Notes: generated from the sequence alone by a model not told the origin. A DNA stretch of 64,000 bases from Paenibacillus sp. BSR1-1 (GCF_030403775.1 NZ_JAQMWQ010000016.1:62001-126000); one strand, 5' to 3'; shown: positions 53,032 to 62,126, counted from the stretch's first letter. A program made the numbers and translations.

Positions 53032-54229
53032 GTTTAAATATTCTGGCCGAGACAAGCGTGGGAAAAAGCAGGGCACTGTAACAGCGGCTTCTAGACGAGA
53101 AGCGATGATGAAGCTAAAAGAAGATGGCGTTCGTGTTGTTGAAATGAAGGAAGTCCCTGAAACCCTTATGACGATGGAATTAACGATTGGTAATCTGGTT
53201 AAGCTTCAGGATTTTGTTATTTATATTAGGCAATTTGCTACACTACTAAAAGCAGGGGTTACCATTGTTGAAGCAACATCTGTACTTGCTGCCCAAACTG
53301 AAAGTAAAGCACTAAAAAGAATTTTACTAGATGTGGAGCAAGAACTACGTGAAGGAAACCCCTTTTCGGAGTCTGTTTCCAAGCATAAGAAGGTATTTAA
53401 TTCTATGTTTGTTAACATGGTTAAGGCAGGAGAAGTAAGTGGTAATATGGATGAGACACTTGAGCGCCTTGCTGAAGATTTTGAAAAACAGCATCACACA
53501 AGGCAAAAGGTTGTTTCAGCACTTACTTATCCTCTTGTAATTGGTATTATTGCCATCATGGCAGTTATCTTCTTATTAGTTGGGGTAGTCCCCAAATTTG
53601 TTACGATGTTTAAAGACATGAATGCTGAGTTGCCAGCAATAACGAAGTTTGTCTTATCATCCAGCGAATTTATGAAGTCATTTTGGTGGATTGTTTTACT
53701 TTTATTCATAGCTATTTATCTAGTTTTTACGTTTATGAAAAAAAATAAGCAAACAAAATACTATTTAGATTATGCACTCTTAAGGATGCCTATCTTCGGA
53801 AAAATGATGCAAAAAGCACAATTAGCAAGAATGATGAGAACACTTAGCACTCTTTTTTCGAGCTCTGTTCCGATCCTGCAATCAATGGCCATTGTAGAAA
53901 AGGTAGTAGAAAATGAAGTCATTTCCAAGGTCATTCGTGAATCAAGAGATTCTCTTGAGAAAGGTCGTTCAATGACAGAGCCAATGAATGATCACTGGGC
54001 CTTTCCTCCTCTTGTAACACAAATGATATCCATTGGGGAAGGAACTGGGGCATTAGACGCAATGCTTTCAAAGATTGCTGAATTCTATGAAAAAGAGGTC
54101 GAAGCAGGAACGGATAGGCTAAAATCCCTGATCGAGCCAATCATGATTGTCTTTTTAGCAGGAATTGTAGGGGTAATAGTCCTATCTATAATGATGCCAA
54201 TGTTCTCGATGTTCGACCAAATGAGCTAA
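53024..54229 (+). CDS. pilC: Type IV pilus platform protein PilC
   Basis: 401-residue polytopic membrane protein of the GspF/PilC family; the inner-membrane platform on which PilB and PilT act. N-terminal MPRFKYSGRDKRGKKQGTV. Two homologous GspF domains (FIRQFATLLKAGVTIVEA-type start at ~66 and LARMMRTLSTLFSSSVPILQSM at ~265), each followed by hydrophobic helices. C-terminal PIMIVFLAGIVGVIVLSIMMPMF. Start lies inside pilT. Confidence 0.95.
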   Translation: MPRFKYSGRDKRGKKQGTVTAASRREAMMKLKEDGVRVVEMKEVPETLMTMELTIGNLVKLQDFVIYIRQFATLLKAGVTIVEATSVLAAQTESKALKRILLDVEQELREGNPFSESVSKHKKVFNSMFVNMVKAGEVSGNMDETLERLAEDFEKQHHTRQKVVSALTYPLVIGIIAIMAVIFLLVGVVPKFVTMFKDMNAELPAITKFVLSSSEFMKSFWWIVLLLFIAIYLVFTFMKKNKQTKYYLDYALLRMPIFGKMMQKAQLARMMRTLSTLFSSSVPILQSMAIVEKVVENEVISKVIRESRDSLEKGRSMTEPMNDHWAFPPLVTQMISIGEGTGALDAMLSKIAEFYEKEVEAGTDRLKSLIEPIMIVFLAGIVGVIVLSIMMPMFSMFDQMS

Positions 54230-54296
54230 GAAATACAAATTTTCACATTATTTATGCAAAAATCCAAATTTTGAGACAAAAATTGATAAAAAACTC

Positions 54297-54325
54297 TTTT
54301 CGAACACTGTCATTTATTGTATACT
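54297..54325 (+). promoter_or_regulatory. Possible separate promoter for pilA
   Basis: TATACT (54320-54325) with a weak TTTTCG (54297-54302) 17 nt upstream, in the 143-nt gap between pilC and pilA. A dedicated promoter would fit the need for much more pilin than machinery. Confidence 0.45.
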
Positions 54326-54372
54326 CATAGAGAAATATTACTAGGTTTATAGAACCAGAGGGAGAGCGAAAA

Positions 54373-54765
54373 ATGGTACAAGCGTTAAAATTAAAAATGA
54401 AGGAACAAAAAGGTTTTACCCTGATTGAATTACTTGCAGTTATCGTAATTTTAGGGATTATAGCAGCAATTGCAATTCCTGCTATTTCGAACGTTATTAG
54501 TAAATCAGATGCTAAAGCAAAGGCACAAGAAGGTGTACAAATTATAAATGCTGCAAGGATGTATGTTGCCAACGAACCAAAAGATGCAGATAGTAATCTA
54601 ACTAGAACTCAACTTATGGATTATCTTGATCGAGTTGATAGAACTGGACAATTTTATGTAACTTATGGTAATGATGCATCTGGAGTTTTAACGTATGTAT
54701 TACATGAAGATTCGAATGATTCTACTGGAAAAACGGAACAAGCACTTATTAACGCAGCTAAGTAA
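54373..54765 (+). CDS. pilA: Major type IV pilin PilA
   Basis: 130-residue prepilin. Leader of about 14 residues ending in KEQKG, then FTLIELLAVIVILGIIAAIAIPAIS with Phe+1 and Glu+5, the classical type IVa-like signal. The rest is a short domain resembling the compact pilins of Gram-positive pili (SNVISKSDAKAKAQEGVQIINAARMYV) without the C-terminal disulfide Cys pair. Strong GGGAGAG site before ATG. Assigned as the major pilin because it lies inside the machinery operon after a possible own promoter. Confidence 0.9.
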   Translation: MVQALKLKMKEQKGFTLIELLAVIVILGIIAAIAIPAISNVISKSDAKAKAQEGVQIINAARMYVANEPKDADSNLTRTQLMDYLDRVDRTGQFYVTYGNDASGVLTYVLHEDSNDSTGKTEQALINAAK

Positions 54766-55511
54766 TGATTAGTATTTTACTTTTTATTTATGGCTTACTC
54801 TTTGGCTCCTTCTTCAACGTAGTCGGCCTACGAGTCCCATTAAAGAAATCAATCGTAAAACCAAGATCAGCATGTCCAACTTGCGGACATCAGCTTACAC
54901 CATTAGAACTAATTCCGGTTTTATCTTATATGCTACAAAAGGGGAAATGCCGCGGCTGTCAGTCGCGGATTTCTCCTATCTATCCATTTTTTGAACTGCT
55001 GACAGGAATCTTGTTTGCAGCGGCACCATACTTGGTTGGATGGTCTGGAGAATTATTCGTTGCTTTAACGTTAATTTCAATGTTTATGATTATCATCGTA
55101 TCCGATATTCATTATATGATCATCCCTGATAAAATTTTAATTTGGTTTGCAGGGATTTTTTTATTGGAACGAATTATTATGCCTTTAGACCCATGGTGGG
55201 ATAGTGCGCTCGGTGCTGTCACTGGGTTTTTATTACTATTAACCATTATGATCGTCAGCAAAGGCGGTATGGGCTTCGGCGATGTGAAACTCTATGCTCT
55301 GCTCGGACTCGTATTAGGATTTAAACTGGTCTTATTATCTTTTTTCCTTTCTACACTTTACGGAGCTGTTATAGGCGGATTAGCCCAGCTATTTAAAATC
55401 GTAAAAAAACGCGAACCGATTCCATTCGGCCCATTCATTGCAGCCGGTACACTGACTGCCTACTTTTGGGGTTTGGATCTAATAGATTTATACTTTCAAA
55501 TTCTTTTATAG
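54765..55511 (+). CDS. pilD: Prepilin peptidase (PilD/ComC family)
   Basis: Aspartic membrane protease that cleaves and methylates prepilins. It is 248 residues, like B. subtilis ComC, and sits at the comC position between folC and spoIIB. Zinc tetracysteine CPTCGH and CRGC (~38-68). Catalytic Asp residues in VSDIHYMIIPDKIL (~112) and GMGFGDVKLYALLG (~170). About eight hydrophobic helices. Start overlaps the pilA stop (TAATG). It probably processes PilA, the three minor prepilins and any competence pseudopilins. Confidence 0.95.
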   Translation: MISILLFIYGLLFGSFFNVVGLRVPLKKSIVKPRSACPTCGHQLTPLELIPVLSYMLQKGKCRGCQSRISPIYPFFELLTGILFAAAPYLVGWSGELFVALTLISMFMIIIVSDIHYMIIPDKILIWFAGIFLLERIIMPLDPWWDSALGAVTGFLLLLTIMIVSKGGMGFGDVKLYALLGLVLGFKLVLLSFFLSTLYGAVIGGLAQLFKIVKKREPIPFGPFIAAGTLTAYFWGLDLIDLYFQILL

Positions 55512-55537
55512 GAATTTTTTTATAAGGGGTTCATGAT

Positions 55538-56533
55538 ATGGCATTTTCCCTCTTTTCTACTAAAAATCGAATAATCAACCTAGTAATAAATGATCACTCG
55601 ATTCGCTTTCTGGAATTGAAACAAGCGAATCCCCCTCTACCGCAAAGGTGGAATGAGCGCTTTTTGCCGCCTGGAATCATTACGGATGGAAAAATTGTCG
55701 ACATTGATTCACTCTCAAGCATTCTTGAGGAATGTATTGACGAATGGAAAATTCGCCGACGTTCGATTCGTTTTATAGTTCCAGATCCACTGGTCATTAT
55801 ACGGAAAGTCTCAATTCCTGCAGATGTGCAGGAAGATGAGATTAAGGGGTATCTTTATTTAGAGCTGGGTTCTAGTATACATTTACCTTTCGAGGAACCT
55901 GTATTTGACTATTACTCTCTTCCGGATAACGGCAAAACAAAGGATTTATTATTATTTGCTGCTCCGGAACAGAATGTAATGGAGTATGTTGATTTACTCA
56001 ACAGCCTCAAATTAAATCCAGTTGCGGCTGACATATCTCCGCTTTCCTTATATCGTTTGTACTACCAATTAGGGCAGGCAAGCTCAGATGAAGTTCTTTT
56101 CACTGTCCAATTCGATCTGACCAGCGTCAATTTATGCATCTTTGATGAAACGGTGCCGTTAGTCATGCGTCATTTCGCATTGCCATTTGATTTCGATAAA
56201 TGGGAAATTACCCGGGATACATTAGGATTAATGGTTTGCAAATTTACGGGGGAGCCGGAAGAATTGGTTGTCCAGTTTGAGGATATTTTTAAGGAAATTA
56301 ACAAGTTATTGGATTTTTATCGTTATTCACTTAATAGTGAAAAGCAGGATGTTACCAAGTTTTTATTGAATGGCGACCATCCCATGCTGATGGCTATTTT
56401 TGATGAAATGAAAGAAAGATTTGAAGTTCCTGTGGAACTAATCAATTTCGAAAAGGAAGCAACCAGTAAACCGGTTAGTGTACCGAATCATCTATTACTG
56501 CCATTAGGTCTTGCTTTAAAAGAGGTGCAATGA
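55538..56533 (+). CDS. pilM: Type IV pilus assembly protein PilM
   Basis: 331-residue actin-like cytoplasmic protein expected to bind the N-terminal tail of PilN and link the alignment complex to the motor. Visible family-like segments: INLVINDHSIRFLELKQAN (phosphate-1-like, ~12), IVPDPLVIIRKVSIP, EIKGYLYLELGSSIHLPFEEPVFDYY, and KFLLNGDHPMLMAIFDEM. Sequence is diverged; the assignment leans on fold-type motifs plus position before pilN. Its stop overlaps the next start (ATGA). Confidence 0.88.
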   Translation: MAFSLFSTKNRIINLVINDHSIRFLELKQANPPLPQRWNERFLPPGIITDGKIVDIDSLSSILEECIDEWKIRRRSIRFIVPDPLVIIRKVSIPADVQEDEIKGYLYLELGSSIHLPFEEPVFDYYSLPDNGKTKDLLLFAAPEQNVMEYVDLLNSLKLNPVAADISPLSLYRLYYQLGQASSDEVLFTVQFDLTSVNLCIFDETVPLVMRHFALPFDFDKWEITRDTLGLMVCKFTGEPEELVVQFEDIFKEINKLLDFYRYSLNSEKQDVTKFLLNGDHPMLMAIFDEMKERFEVPVELINFEKEATSKPVSVPNHLLLPLGLALKEVQ

Positions 56534-57357
56534 TGCTAGTAGAAATTAACCTGCTTCCTCAAAAAGAGCCCAAAAAATTCAATATTATCTATTTATCATC
56601 CATCGTTGCGGCATTAGTTCTCATTGGCGGAGTTTATTTCTGGCAGATTCAATCCGTTAAAAGTGATGTGGAAGCTGTTGATAGTCAAATTGCAACGGCA
56701 AAGAAACTTGCTGAAACGCAACAGCAAAATGCCAATCAAGCACAAGTGGCATCTTCGGCAGGACTATTAAAATCTGCTGTTGAATGGGTAAAAAACTATC
56801 CAATTCAAACCATCCCGGTAATGAGACATCTGACAACTCTATTGCCAGAACGCGGGTTTATTCAATCCTTTGCCTATACAGAGGCAGGGACGGTAACACT
56901 TAGTGTGCAATTTGACAGCGCAAGAGAGGCTGCTTATTTTCTAGAGAACTTGAAAGAATCTGCATGGATTACCGATGCCAGCCTTAACTCCTTAAGTGCT
57001 GTCGAGAAAAAGGAAACGACTGCAGCAACGGCACCAACTACTGGTCAAAATACTGCAACTAATACTAGCAGCCAAAACACAGCTACAACTGCTACTCAAA
57101 ATACAGCGAATACAAACACTGCAGCAACTACTAATCAGAGTACAACTGCTGCAGGTCAAACTAATACAACAAGTACCACTGCTAGTACAACAACGAATAC
57201 CGCGACCAATTCAGGTACTGCAGCCACCGTCAAAACTGCCCAACCTGATAAAAATATTCTTCCAAGGTATCTTGGTCAATTTGAAATTAAGTTTAATAAA
57301 GATGTCATCAAAACGGATTTGAGCAAGAAGAAGGCTGAAGGGGGGACAGGCTCATGA
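56530..57357 (+). CDS. pilN: Type IV pilus assembly protein PilN with Thr/Asn/Gln-rich tail
   Basis: 275 residues. N-terminal VEINLLPQKEPKK is the classic PilN motif that docks into PilM. One transmembrane helix (~20-38), coiled coil (~42-70), then the ferredoxin-like domain to about residue 155. From ~160 to ~240 comes a low-complexity region rich in Thr, Asn, Gln and Ala, unlike most PilN proteins, and then a short ordered end (LPRYLGQFEIKFNKDVIKTDLSKKKAE). ATG 56530 or 56533 are both possible. It overlaps pilO by 4 nt. Confidence 0.88.
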   Translation: MMLVEINLLPQKEPKKFNIIYLSSIVAALVLIGGVYFWQIQSVKSDVEAVDSQIATAKKLAETQQQNANQAQVASSAGLLKSAVEWVKNYPIQTIPVMRHLTTLLPERGFIQSFAYTEAGTVTLSVQFDSAREAAYFLENLKESAWITDASLNSLSAVEKKETTAATAPTTGQNTATNTSSQNTATTATQNTANTNTAATTNQSTTAAGQTNTTSTTASTTTNTATNSGTAATVKTAQPDKNILPRYLGQFEIKFNKDVIKTDLSKKKAEGGTGS

Positions 57358-58184
57358 AGTCCCGCCTATCAAAACTAGACAAAATAATAGTGGGTGGAGG
57401 ATCTCTATTAATCATACTAGTATTCGTCTATGCCCAGTTCCTTTCGCTCACACCTTTGAAATCAGATTTAGCATTGAAGCAGCAAGAATTACAGACTGAT
57501 AAAAAATTGTTAGATATGATGTCTAAGAAAAAGACAGATTTCCAAAAGACAGACCCTGAAAATACAAGCGAACTGCAAAAGCAGCTGCCTGTTATGCCGC
57601 TTCAGGAACAAGTACTATTAGATCTTGAAAAAGCTGAAACAGTTTCTAATAGTCAAATTAAAACTATGAGTTTCACAAAGGATGCAGATGTGACGCCGCC
57701 AGCTGCTGAGGCTGCTACAGCGAATTCTGGCACAAGTCAAGGGGCTTCACAAAATCAGACGGCCACAAATAAGGGTACTCAAAATCAGGATGCACAAAAT
57801 CAAACGACGACCGCTCAAGGGACTGGCAATCAAGCTGCAACCCAACAGCAAGCTGCAGCAACTGTTCCAAACGGTCTCAAAAAGATTACTGTTCAGCTTC
57901 AGGTTGAATCACAAACCTATACAGATTTAGAAAAATTCATCGAAACATTGGAATCATTGCCACGAATTGTGGTAGTCGAGGCAATCAATTATACAGGCGA
58001 AGAAGAGGTTACCAGTCTTAGTCAAGAGAAAAAACCGATAACCTATTCGCTTACCGTTTCTGCGTTCTACATGCCAACATTAACTGACCTTGCAGCACAG
58101 CTGCCTAAAATCGATGCACCGGCACCGGCGGGGAAAGATAATCCATTAACCCAATTTCCGGCAACGGCAGCAACTCAGCCTTAA
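57354..58184 (+). CDS. pilO: Type IV pilus assembly protein PilO with low-complexity insert
   Basis: 276 residues. One N-terminal transmembrane helix (IIVGGGSLLIILVFVYAQFLSL, ~11-32), coiled coil (SDLALKQQELQTDKKLLDMMSKKKTDF), then LPVMPLQEQVLLDLEKAETVS, as in PilO. A Thr/Gln/Asn/Ala-rich insert (~117-172) splits the ferredoxin-like domain, which resumes at ITVQLQVESQTYTDLEKFIETLE. The C-terminus is Pro/Ala-rich. Last gene of the pilus operon, followed by a strong terminator. Confidence 0.88.
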   Translation: MKSRLSKLDKIIVGGGSLLIILVFVYAQFLSLTPLKSDLALKQQELQTDKKLLDMMSKKKTDFQKTDPENTSELQKQLPVMPLQEQVLLDLEKAETVSNSQIKTMSFTKDADVTPPAAEAATANSGTSQGASQNQTATNKGTQNQDAQNQTTTAQGTGNQAATQQQAAATVPNGLKKITVQLQVESQTYTDLEKFIETLESLPRIVVVEAINYTGEEEVTSLSQEKKPITYSLTVSAFYMPTLTDLAAQLPKIDAPAPAGKDNPLTQFPATAATQP

Positions 58185-58228
58185 TGAACAACTTAGCGAA
58201 TGAACCAATAATTTGGCGAAACTCTACG

Positions 58229-58263
58229 ATAACAAGACGACAAAAGTCTTGTTATTTTTTTTT
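58229..58263 (+). terminator. Terminator of the pilus operon
   Basis: ATAACAAGAC (58229-58238) / GTCTTGTTAT (58246-58255), 7-nt loop, T run to 58263. Confidence 0.92.
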
Positions 58264-58318
58264 GCCCCTATGATAGGATGAAACTAATTATCTATCGGTA
58301 GAGAAGGGAGAACGTAGA

Positions 58319-59413
58319 GTGGACAAGCCTAAAAAAGGCAATACGATCACGATAAAGTTAAATGGAGAAAATCAGTCATTTCAGGAAGAACCCCAAAAAC
58401 AAGATATTGAAACAAACATTGAAACAAACATTGAAACAAACATTGAACCCTATTCCAAAGTAATAAAAATAGATAGAGAACTGCCGGAATCGGAAGGAAT
58501 GATTGAAACTGCTGCCGCACAGGAGTCCGTTGATGAGAGCTTTGATTGGATCATTCCGGAATCGGTTGAAAATGAAATTGAGGAATTCAAATTTACCAAT
58601 AATACAAACCCGAAAACAACAAGCCACAAAAACCTGCCATCCCTTACAACTAACTTCAAGAAGAAAAATGGCAGGCCCTTAAGTTCCATATTAATCTCTG
58701 CATTTTTCGCCGTTTTAATAGGAACGACAATTGGCTTTTTCATGTTGAAGCTTGTCATAACTGAACAAGGTGACAAGGTTCCGACTACTCAACCAGTTGT
58801 TAATGAAACGGGAACTGAAAAAACGGTGTCAGAAGGAAAAGCTACCTCTTCAGTCATTGAGCAATTAACAACCTATGTTGTTCAAGGAGGAGTATTTTCT
58901 TCCAAAGCGGGCACCCAAGAAATCGCAAATGATTTAGAAAAGAAAAGTGTCCCGTCACAAACGGTTGAATTAAATGGTAAGTTCTATCTGCTTTTAGGCT
59001 TAGCAGATTCAATTGAAACGGCTAAAGCTTTAGGAAACCAGTATAAAGAAAATGGAGTAGATGAAGTATTTGCAAAACCGTTATTGCTGGATGAAAAGAA
59101 GGTTTCCAATGTAACCGATAAAGAAAAGTCCTTTATTGAAGAACTTCCATCTATCTATCAAACTTTGGCTGGAGCAACATCAAGTGCTCTCGTCACAAAA
59201 ACGATACCTGCAGAGTCAGCGAAATCTCTGGCTGGCATTGAAGAACAATTAAAAGCCAGCGGCATTAAAAATGAGAAGATTAAAAACCTAAAGACGGAAT
59301 TAACAAGTGCGGAAGAAAAGATCAAAGCATATCAAAAGTCTAAAAATGCAAAAAGTTTAACCGAAGCACAGCAGCATCTATTAAACTTCTTGTCTCAATA
59401 CACTGCTATGTAA
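58319..59413 (+). CDS. spoIIB: SpoIIB-like SPOR-domain protein
   Basis: 364 residues. Acidic cytoplasmic N-terminus with a short tandem repeat (IETN), one transmembrane helix (ILISAFFAVLIGTTIGFFML, ~123-142), then an extracytoplasmic SPOR-type domain (TYVVQGGVFSSKAGTQEIANDL, FYLLLGLADSIETAKALGNQY; ~182-260) that should bind denuded septal peptidoglycan. It lies between the comC-equivalent and maf, as does B. subtilis spoIIB, needed for engulfment. GTG start after AGAAGGGAGAACGTA. Confidence 0.88.
   Translation: MDKPKKGNTITIKLNGENQSFQEEPQKQDIETNIETNIETNIEPYSKVIKIDRELPESEGMIETAAAQESVDESFDWIIPESVENEIEEFKFTNNTNPKTTSHKNLPSLTTNFKKKNGRPLSSILISAFFAVLIGTTIGFFMLKLVITEQGDKVPTTQPVVNETGTEKTVSEGKATSSVIEQLTTYVVQGGVFSSKAGTQEIANDLEKKSVPSQTVELNGKFYLLLGLADSIETAKALGNQYKENGVDEVFAKPLLLDEKKVSNVTDKEKSFIEELPSIYQTLAGATSSALVTKTIPAESAKSLAGIEEQLKASGIKNEKIKNLKTELTSAEEKIKAYQKSKNAKSLTEAQQHLLNFLSQYTAM
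58406..58448 (+). repeat. 12-bp tandem repeat in spoIIB
   Basis: ATTGAAACAAAC is repeated three times exactly (58406-58441), with a partial fourth copy. It encodes Ile-Glu-Thr-Asn units. Being a multiple of 3, copy number can change without a frameshift. Confidence 0.95.
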
Positions 59414-59464
59414 GTCAGTATCTGACAAACTTCGGTATTTTCCGGGAAATGAATAATATTATTT

Positions 59465-59492
59465 AGCCTGCCAATCGAGGGCAGGCTTTTTA
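59465..59492 (+). terminator. Terminator after spoIIB
   Basis: AGCCTGCC (59465-59472) / GGCAGGCT (59480-59487) followed by TTTT. Confidence 0.88.
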
Positions 59493-59641
59493 ATGTCCTC
59501 GATTCTTCCATAAAATGATTATTTCTGCATAATTTTACAAAATTCATCAAACTTTAAGGATATTAAAATTGTTTGCATCTAAAATTTCTGATACGATTAA
59601 CTTGTATCTCCCTATACAAATGCAAAGGGTAAGGTGATCAA

Positions 59642-60214
59642 ATGCAAAACCTCATTTTAGCCTCTTCTTCTCCACGGCGAAAAGAACTTCTAGAAACTCT
59701 CCAGTTAACATTCGCGATCTCAAGCAGTGAAGTTGATGAAAGCTTCGACCCATCGCTTTCTCCAGAGGAAGTCGTGATGGAGTTAGCCGAACGAAAGGCT
59801 CAGGTCATTTTTACAGAGAACCCTGATTCCTTTGTGATTGGCTCAGACACGGTCGTGGTCGCGAATAATCGAATCTTAGGTAAGCCCGCTGATGAAGCAG
59901 AAGCCAATAGTATGTTACAAAGCCTTTCTGGAAGAAAGCATGAAGTGTTTACAGGTGTATCAATACTGTCTCCAACAAGTTCGACCCGTTTTTTCGAAAA
60001 AACAGAAGTTTGGTTTTGGGAGTTAACGGATGAAGAAATACGGTCATATGTGAAAAGCGGTGAACCGTTTGATAAAGCAGGTGCATATGGCATTCAACAG
60101 CTTGGAAGTATGCTTGTCAAAAAAATACATGGAGACTATTTTGCGGTTGTCGGTCTTCCCGTTGCAAGAACGGTAAGAGAATTGCAGCGGTTAGGCTACC
60201 AGTTGCCGTATTAA
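59642..60214 (+). CDS. maf: Maf nucleotide pyrophosphatase
   Basis: 190-residue Maf-family dTTP/UTP pyrophosphatase that arrests septation when overproduced in B. subtilis. N-terminal LILASSSPRRKELLETL (~4-20), VIGSDTVVVANNRILGKPAD (~63-82), SGRKHEVFTGVSIL, and GEPFDKAGAYGIQ (~141-153). Start follows GGGTAAGGTGATCAA. The 228-nt gap upstream holds the spoIIB terminator and presumably the maf promoter, not clearly seen. Confidence 0.95.
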   Translation: MQNLILASSSPRRKELLETLQLTFAISSSEVDESFDPSLSPEEVVMELAERKAQVIFTENPDSFVIGSDTVVVANNRILGKPADEAEANSMLQSLSGRKHEVFTGVSILSPTSSTRFFEKTEVWFWELTDEEIRSYVKSGEPFDKAGAYGIQQLGSMLVKKIHGDYFAVVGLPVARTVRELQRLGYQLPY

Positions 60215-60260
60215 TTTTTTTAAAAGTTCTTTAACTCCCAATCATAAGGGAGGAAAAAAA

Positions 60261-60950
60261 GTGTCCACAAATACATTAATGATCCGTGATTTCCCTCAAG
60301 ACGAACGGCCGAGAGAGCGTTTTATCAATCATGGCCCGCAAAGCTTATCGAATCATGAATTGATTGCCATCCTGCTTAGAACCGGAACCAAGGATGAATC
60401 CGTGCTGCAATTGTCAAATCGCTTGTTAACCCATTTTGAAGGGCTTAGGCTGTTAAAATCTGCTACTTTAGAAGAAATTACCGAAATCAAAGGAATTGGT
60501 TCAGCCAAGGCGATTCAAATTCTCGCTGCTGTTGAAATTGGCAGAAGAATATCCAATCTGTCCTTTAATGATCGATACGTCATCCGCTCCCCTGAGGACG
60601 GAGCAAAGTATGTTATGAACGATATGCGCTTTTTGTCGCAGGAGCATTTTGTCTGCCTTTATTTAAATACGAAAAACCAGGTCATTCATAAACAAACCAT
60701 TTTTATCGGAAGCTTAAATGCTAGCATAGTCCATCCAAGGGAAGTCTTTCGCGAAGCCTTAAAGAGGTCAGCAGCCTCTGTTATTGCGCTGCACAATCAT
60801 CCTTCCGGAGACCCCACTCCCAGCCGAGAGGACATAGAGGTCACGAAGAGACTAGTGGAATGTGGAAAAATTCTAGGCATCGACCTCCTCGATCATCTCA
60901 TCATTGGTGAAAATAAGTTTGTCAGCTTGAAGGAAAAAGGATATTTATAA
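60261..60950 (+). CDS. radC: RadC/JAB-MPN domain protein
   Basis: 229 residues. N-terminal helix-hairpin-helix-like region (IKGIGSAKAIQILAAVEIGRR, ~73-93), then a JAB/MPN metalloprotease-like domain with Glu and the metal motif HNHPSGDPTPSRED (~175-188). Despite the name, a direct repair role is not established for this family. GTG start with GGGAGGAAAAAAA upstream. Synteny maf-radC-mreB matches B. subtilis. Confidence 0.94.
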   Translation: MSTNTLMIRDFPQDERPRERFINHGPQSLSNHELIAILLRTGTKDESVLQLSNRLLTHFEGLRLLKSATLEEITEIKGIGSAKAIQILAAVEIGRRISNLSFNDRYVIRSPEDGAKYVMNDMRFLSQEHFVCLYLNTKNQVIHKQTIFIGSLNASIVHPREVFREALKRSAASVIALHNHPSGDPTPSREDIEVTKRLVECGKILGIDLLDHLIIGENKFVSLKEKGYL

Positions 60951-61112
60951 CACTATGTTTTTATTTGACGTCACGCTATAATATTAGTTATGATTTTTTA
61001 GGACTGCTTTTGACCTAGCAATATAAAAAATAAGAAAAAAGACATGATATAAAAGGTGATTACCTGCCTAGGGAATTTTTGCATTTCGTATCAGAAAGGG
61101 AGCTACATAATT

Positions 61113-62126
61113 ATGTTTGGAATTGGAACAAGAGATTTAGGAATTGATTTGGGGACTGCCAATACCCTTGTCTATGTAAAAGGAAAAGGAATTGTCCTTC
61201 GTGAGCCATCGGTTGTGGCCTTGCAGACCGATACAAAAAGCATCGTTGCCGTTGGGAATGACGCGAAGAATATGATTGGACGGACACCTGGTAATGTTGT
61301 CGCAACAAGACCAATGAAGGACGGTGTCATTGCCGATTTTGAAACGACAGCAACGATGATGAAGTACCACATCCGTCATGCTCAAAAAAGTAAAAGTGTT
61401 TTCTCTGGTAAGCCATATGTCATGGTATGTGTACCGTCTGGAATCACAGCAGTAGAAGAAAGAGCTGTAATTGACGCCACAAGACAAGCAGGTGCCAAAG
61501 ACGCTTACACAATTGAAGAACCGTTTGCTGCAGCAATCGGGGCTAATCTTCCTGTTTGGGAGCCAACCGGCAGCATGGTGGTCGATATCGGCGGGGGAAC
61601 CACAGAAGTTGCAATTATTTCTTTAGGCGGTATTGTTACAAGCCAATCAATCCGCATTGCCGGTGATGAAATGGACGAAGCAATTATTTCCTACATCCGC
61701 AAAAATTATAATTTAATGATTGGGGACCGTACGGCGGAAACAATCAAAATGGAAATCGGTTCTGCCGGCATCCCTGAAGGCATTGATAATATGGAAATTC
61801 GTGGCCGCGATTTATTAACAGGTCTTCCAAAAACAATCGAAATTACTGCAAAAGAAATTGCGACAGCCTTAAATGATACGGTTTTTGCCATTGTCGAAGC
61901 GGTGAAAAACACACTTGAAAAAACTCCGCCGGAGCTTGCAGCGGACATTATGGACCGTGGAATCGTCCTAACGGGCGGCGGTGCCTTGCTTCGTAATTTG
62001 GACCGGGTTATCAGTGAAGAAACAAAAATGCCGGTATTAATTGCTGAAAATCCGCTTGATTGCGTGGCAATCGGAACAGGAAAAGCATTAGACCATATTC
62101 ACTTATTTAAAAATAAAGCGAAATAA
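61113..62126 (+). CDS. mreB: Rod shape-determining protein MreB
   Basis: Bacterial actin that guides lateral wall synthesis. It is 337 residues, exactly as in B. subtilis, from ATG 61113 (AAAGGGAG upstream); the in-frame ATG 61056 is rejected. N-terminal GIGTRDLGIDLGTANTLVYVKGKG is the phosphate-1 loop. Phosphate-2 VVDIGGGTTEVAIISLGG (~155) and adenosine motif IVLTGGGALLRNLD (~285) follow. Upstream 60951-61112 holds a TATAAT at 60977 without a properly spaced -35. Confidence 0.97.
   Translation: MFGIGTRDLGIDLGTANTLVYVKGKGIVLREPSVVALQTDTKSIVAVGNDAKNMIGRTPGNVVATRPMKDGVIADFETTATMMKYHIRHAQKSKSVFSGKPYVMVCVPSGITAVEERAVIDATRQAGAKDAYTIEEPFAAAIGANLPVWEPTGSMVVDIGGGTTEVAIISLGGIVTSQSIRIAGDEMDEAIISYIRKNYNLMIGDRTAETIKMEIGSAGIPEGIDNMEIRGRDLLTGLPKTIEITAKEIATALNDTVFAIVEAVKNTLEKTPPELAADIMDRGIVLTGGGALLRNLDRVISEETKMPVLIAENPLDCVAIGTGKALDHIHLFKNKAK

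Noticed and set aside
60966..60982. TTGACG and TATAAT near 60966 as mreB promoter
   Set aside because: Only 6 nt separate the two elements, so they cannot form one sigma-A promoter. The TATAAT may be used with another -35.
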